From NCBI GenBank assembly GCA_020047725.1, contig JAIFNM010000067.1, positions 1 through 6,581 of the forward strand: a DNA stretch of 6,581 bases. The letters run 5' to 3'. Under the pieces are notes generated by a model. The model worked only from the letters and a program-made list of their open reading frames with translations, did not search any database and had not been told where the DNA came from. Numbering within the stretch: the stretch's first letter is position 1; each line of letters opens with the position of its first letter. Below are positions 6,359 through 6,581 of the stretch, in pieces. The stretch is from Betaproteobacteria bacterium. Lineage in GTDB: Bacteria; Pseudomonadota; Gammaproteobacteria; Burkholderiales; Rhodocyclaceae. Both the position numbers and the translations under genes were made by a program.

Positions 6359-6445
6359 AATACAGCCCCATCCAATGCCGACTGCACTCCCGTGAGGAGC
6401 AAGCAGCTGATTCGTTTCGAGCAAGGCATGGGCGGAGGTGGCTTC

Positions 6446-6454
6446 TGTTAAAAT
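6446..6454 (+). promoter_or_regulatory. Candidate extended -10 element for ftsY
   Basis: TGT-TAAAAT, an extended -10 with 5/6 match in the hexamer, stands out in the AT-rich part of the rsmD/ftsY spacer (6359-6530). No good -35 is visible 16-18 bp upstream. Transcription would begin near 6461, giving a 70-base leader. The rest of the 172-bp spacer shows no gene or strong structure. Confidence 0.3.
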
Positions 6455-6530
6455 TTGCACTGTAGGTCATTCGCGATGGCATCTTACCATCCCCGCAATT
6501 CCCGAACCCCTTCCAAGACAAGTTGGCCCC

Positions 6531-6581
6531 ATGTTTGGTTTTCTCAAGAAGTCCCCTGCCGTACAACCCGCCGAAACAGTC
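6531..6581 (+). CDS. ftsY: Probable signal-recognition-particle receptor FtsY, first 17 codons (cut by window edge)
   Basis: FtsY is the SRP receptor GTPase that docks ribosome-nascent-chain complexes at the inner membrane. Only MFGFLKKSPAVQPAETV is visible, starting at ATG 6531 and open to the edge. The MFGFLKK start followed by a Pro/Ala/Glu-rich acidic linker is typical of proteobacterial FtsY, and ftsY is commonly divergent from rsmD, as in E. coli. No clear Shine-Dalgarno precedes the ATG. The GTPase domain lies outside the window, so the call depends on the first residues and synteny. Confidence 0.7.
   Translation, partial: MFGFLKKSPAVQPAETV

Noticed and set aside
6359..6460. 34-residue extension of RsmD from an in-frame ATG at 6460
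   Set aside because: The added residues do not resemble the family N-terminus, and the start at 6358 already gives the usual length.
6475..6491. Hairpin GATGG-7-CCATC upstream of ftsY
   Set aside because: Only a 5-bp stem with a 7-base loop and no T tract; it could easily be chance.

Overview
The window looks like a housekeeping stretch of a betaproteobacterial chromosome. Gene order and protein wording suggest Rhodocyclales (the Dechloromonas/Azonexus/Accumulibacter neighbourhood), but that is inference from style, not a database match. Moderately high GC, dense packing and the lack of mobile elements, RNA genes or CRISPR repeats all fit a core region. Seven genes are complete or nearly so, and two are cut by the window edges.

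Left block (1-2093), minus strand: a periplasmic TPR-repeat protein is followed after 5 bases by the start of lolB, the outer-membrane lipoprotein receptor, which runs off the left edge. The TPR gene next to lolB matches the Pseudomonas arrangement in which the TPR protein LbcA, an adaptor of the CtpA protease, sits beside lolB. A divergent spacer of 95 bp holds a 13-bp palindrome and separates the TPR gene from mutM.

Middle block (2094-4957), plus strand: mutM (Fpg), the 8-oxoguanine repair glycosylase, is followed by a large solitary dynamin-like GTPase of 648 residues. The GTPase has its own candidate promoter and ends at a strong bidirectional terminator. It is the least understood gene here and the best candidate for new biology. 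Its P-loop lacks the usual first glycine, it has a long insert between the G2 and G3 motifs, and it has no dynamin partner within the window.

Right block (5011-6358), minus strand: a tight rsmD-coaD-ferredoxin operon encodes a 16S rRNA methyltransferase, phosphopantetheine adenylyltransferase (coenzyme A synthesis) and an Allochromatium-type 2[4Fe-4S] ferredoxin. It converges on the shared terminator. Divergent from rsmD, the first 17 codons of a probable ftsY (signal-recognition-particle receptor) run off the right edge; the rsmD/ftsY divergent pair is familiar from many proteobacteria.

No clearly undescribed multi-gene system is visible. The points worth follow-up are the GTPase and the LbcA-like TPR protein that lacks a lipobox.
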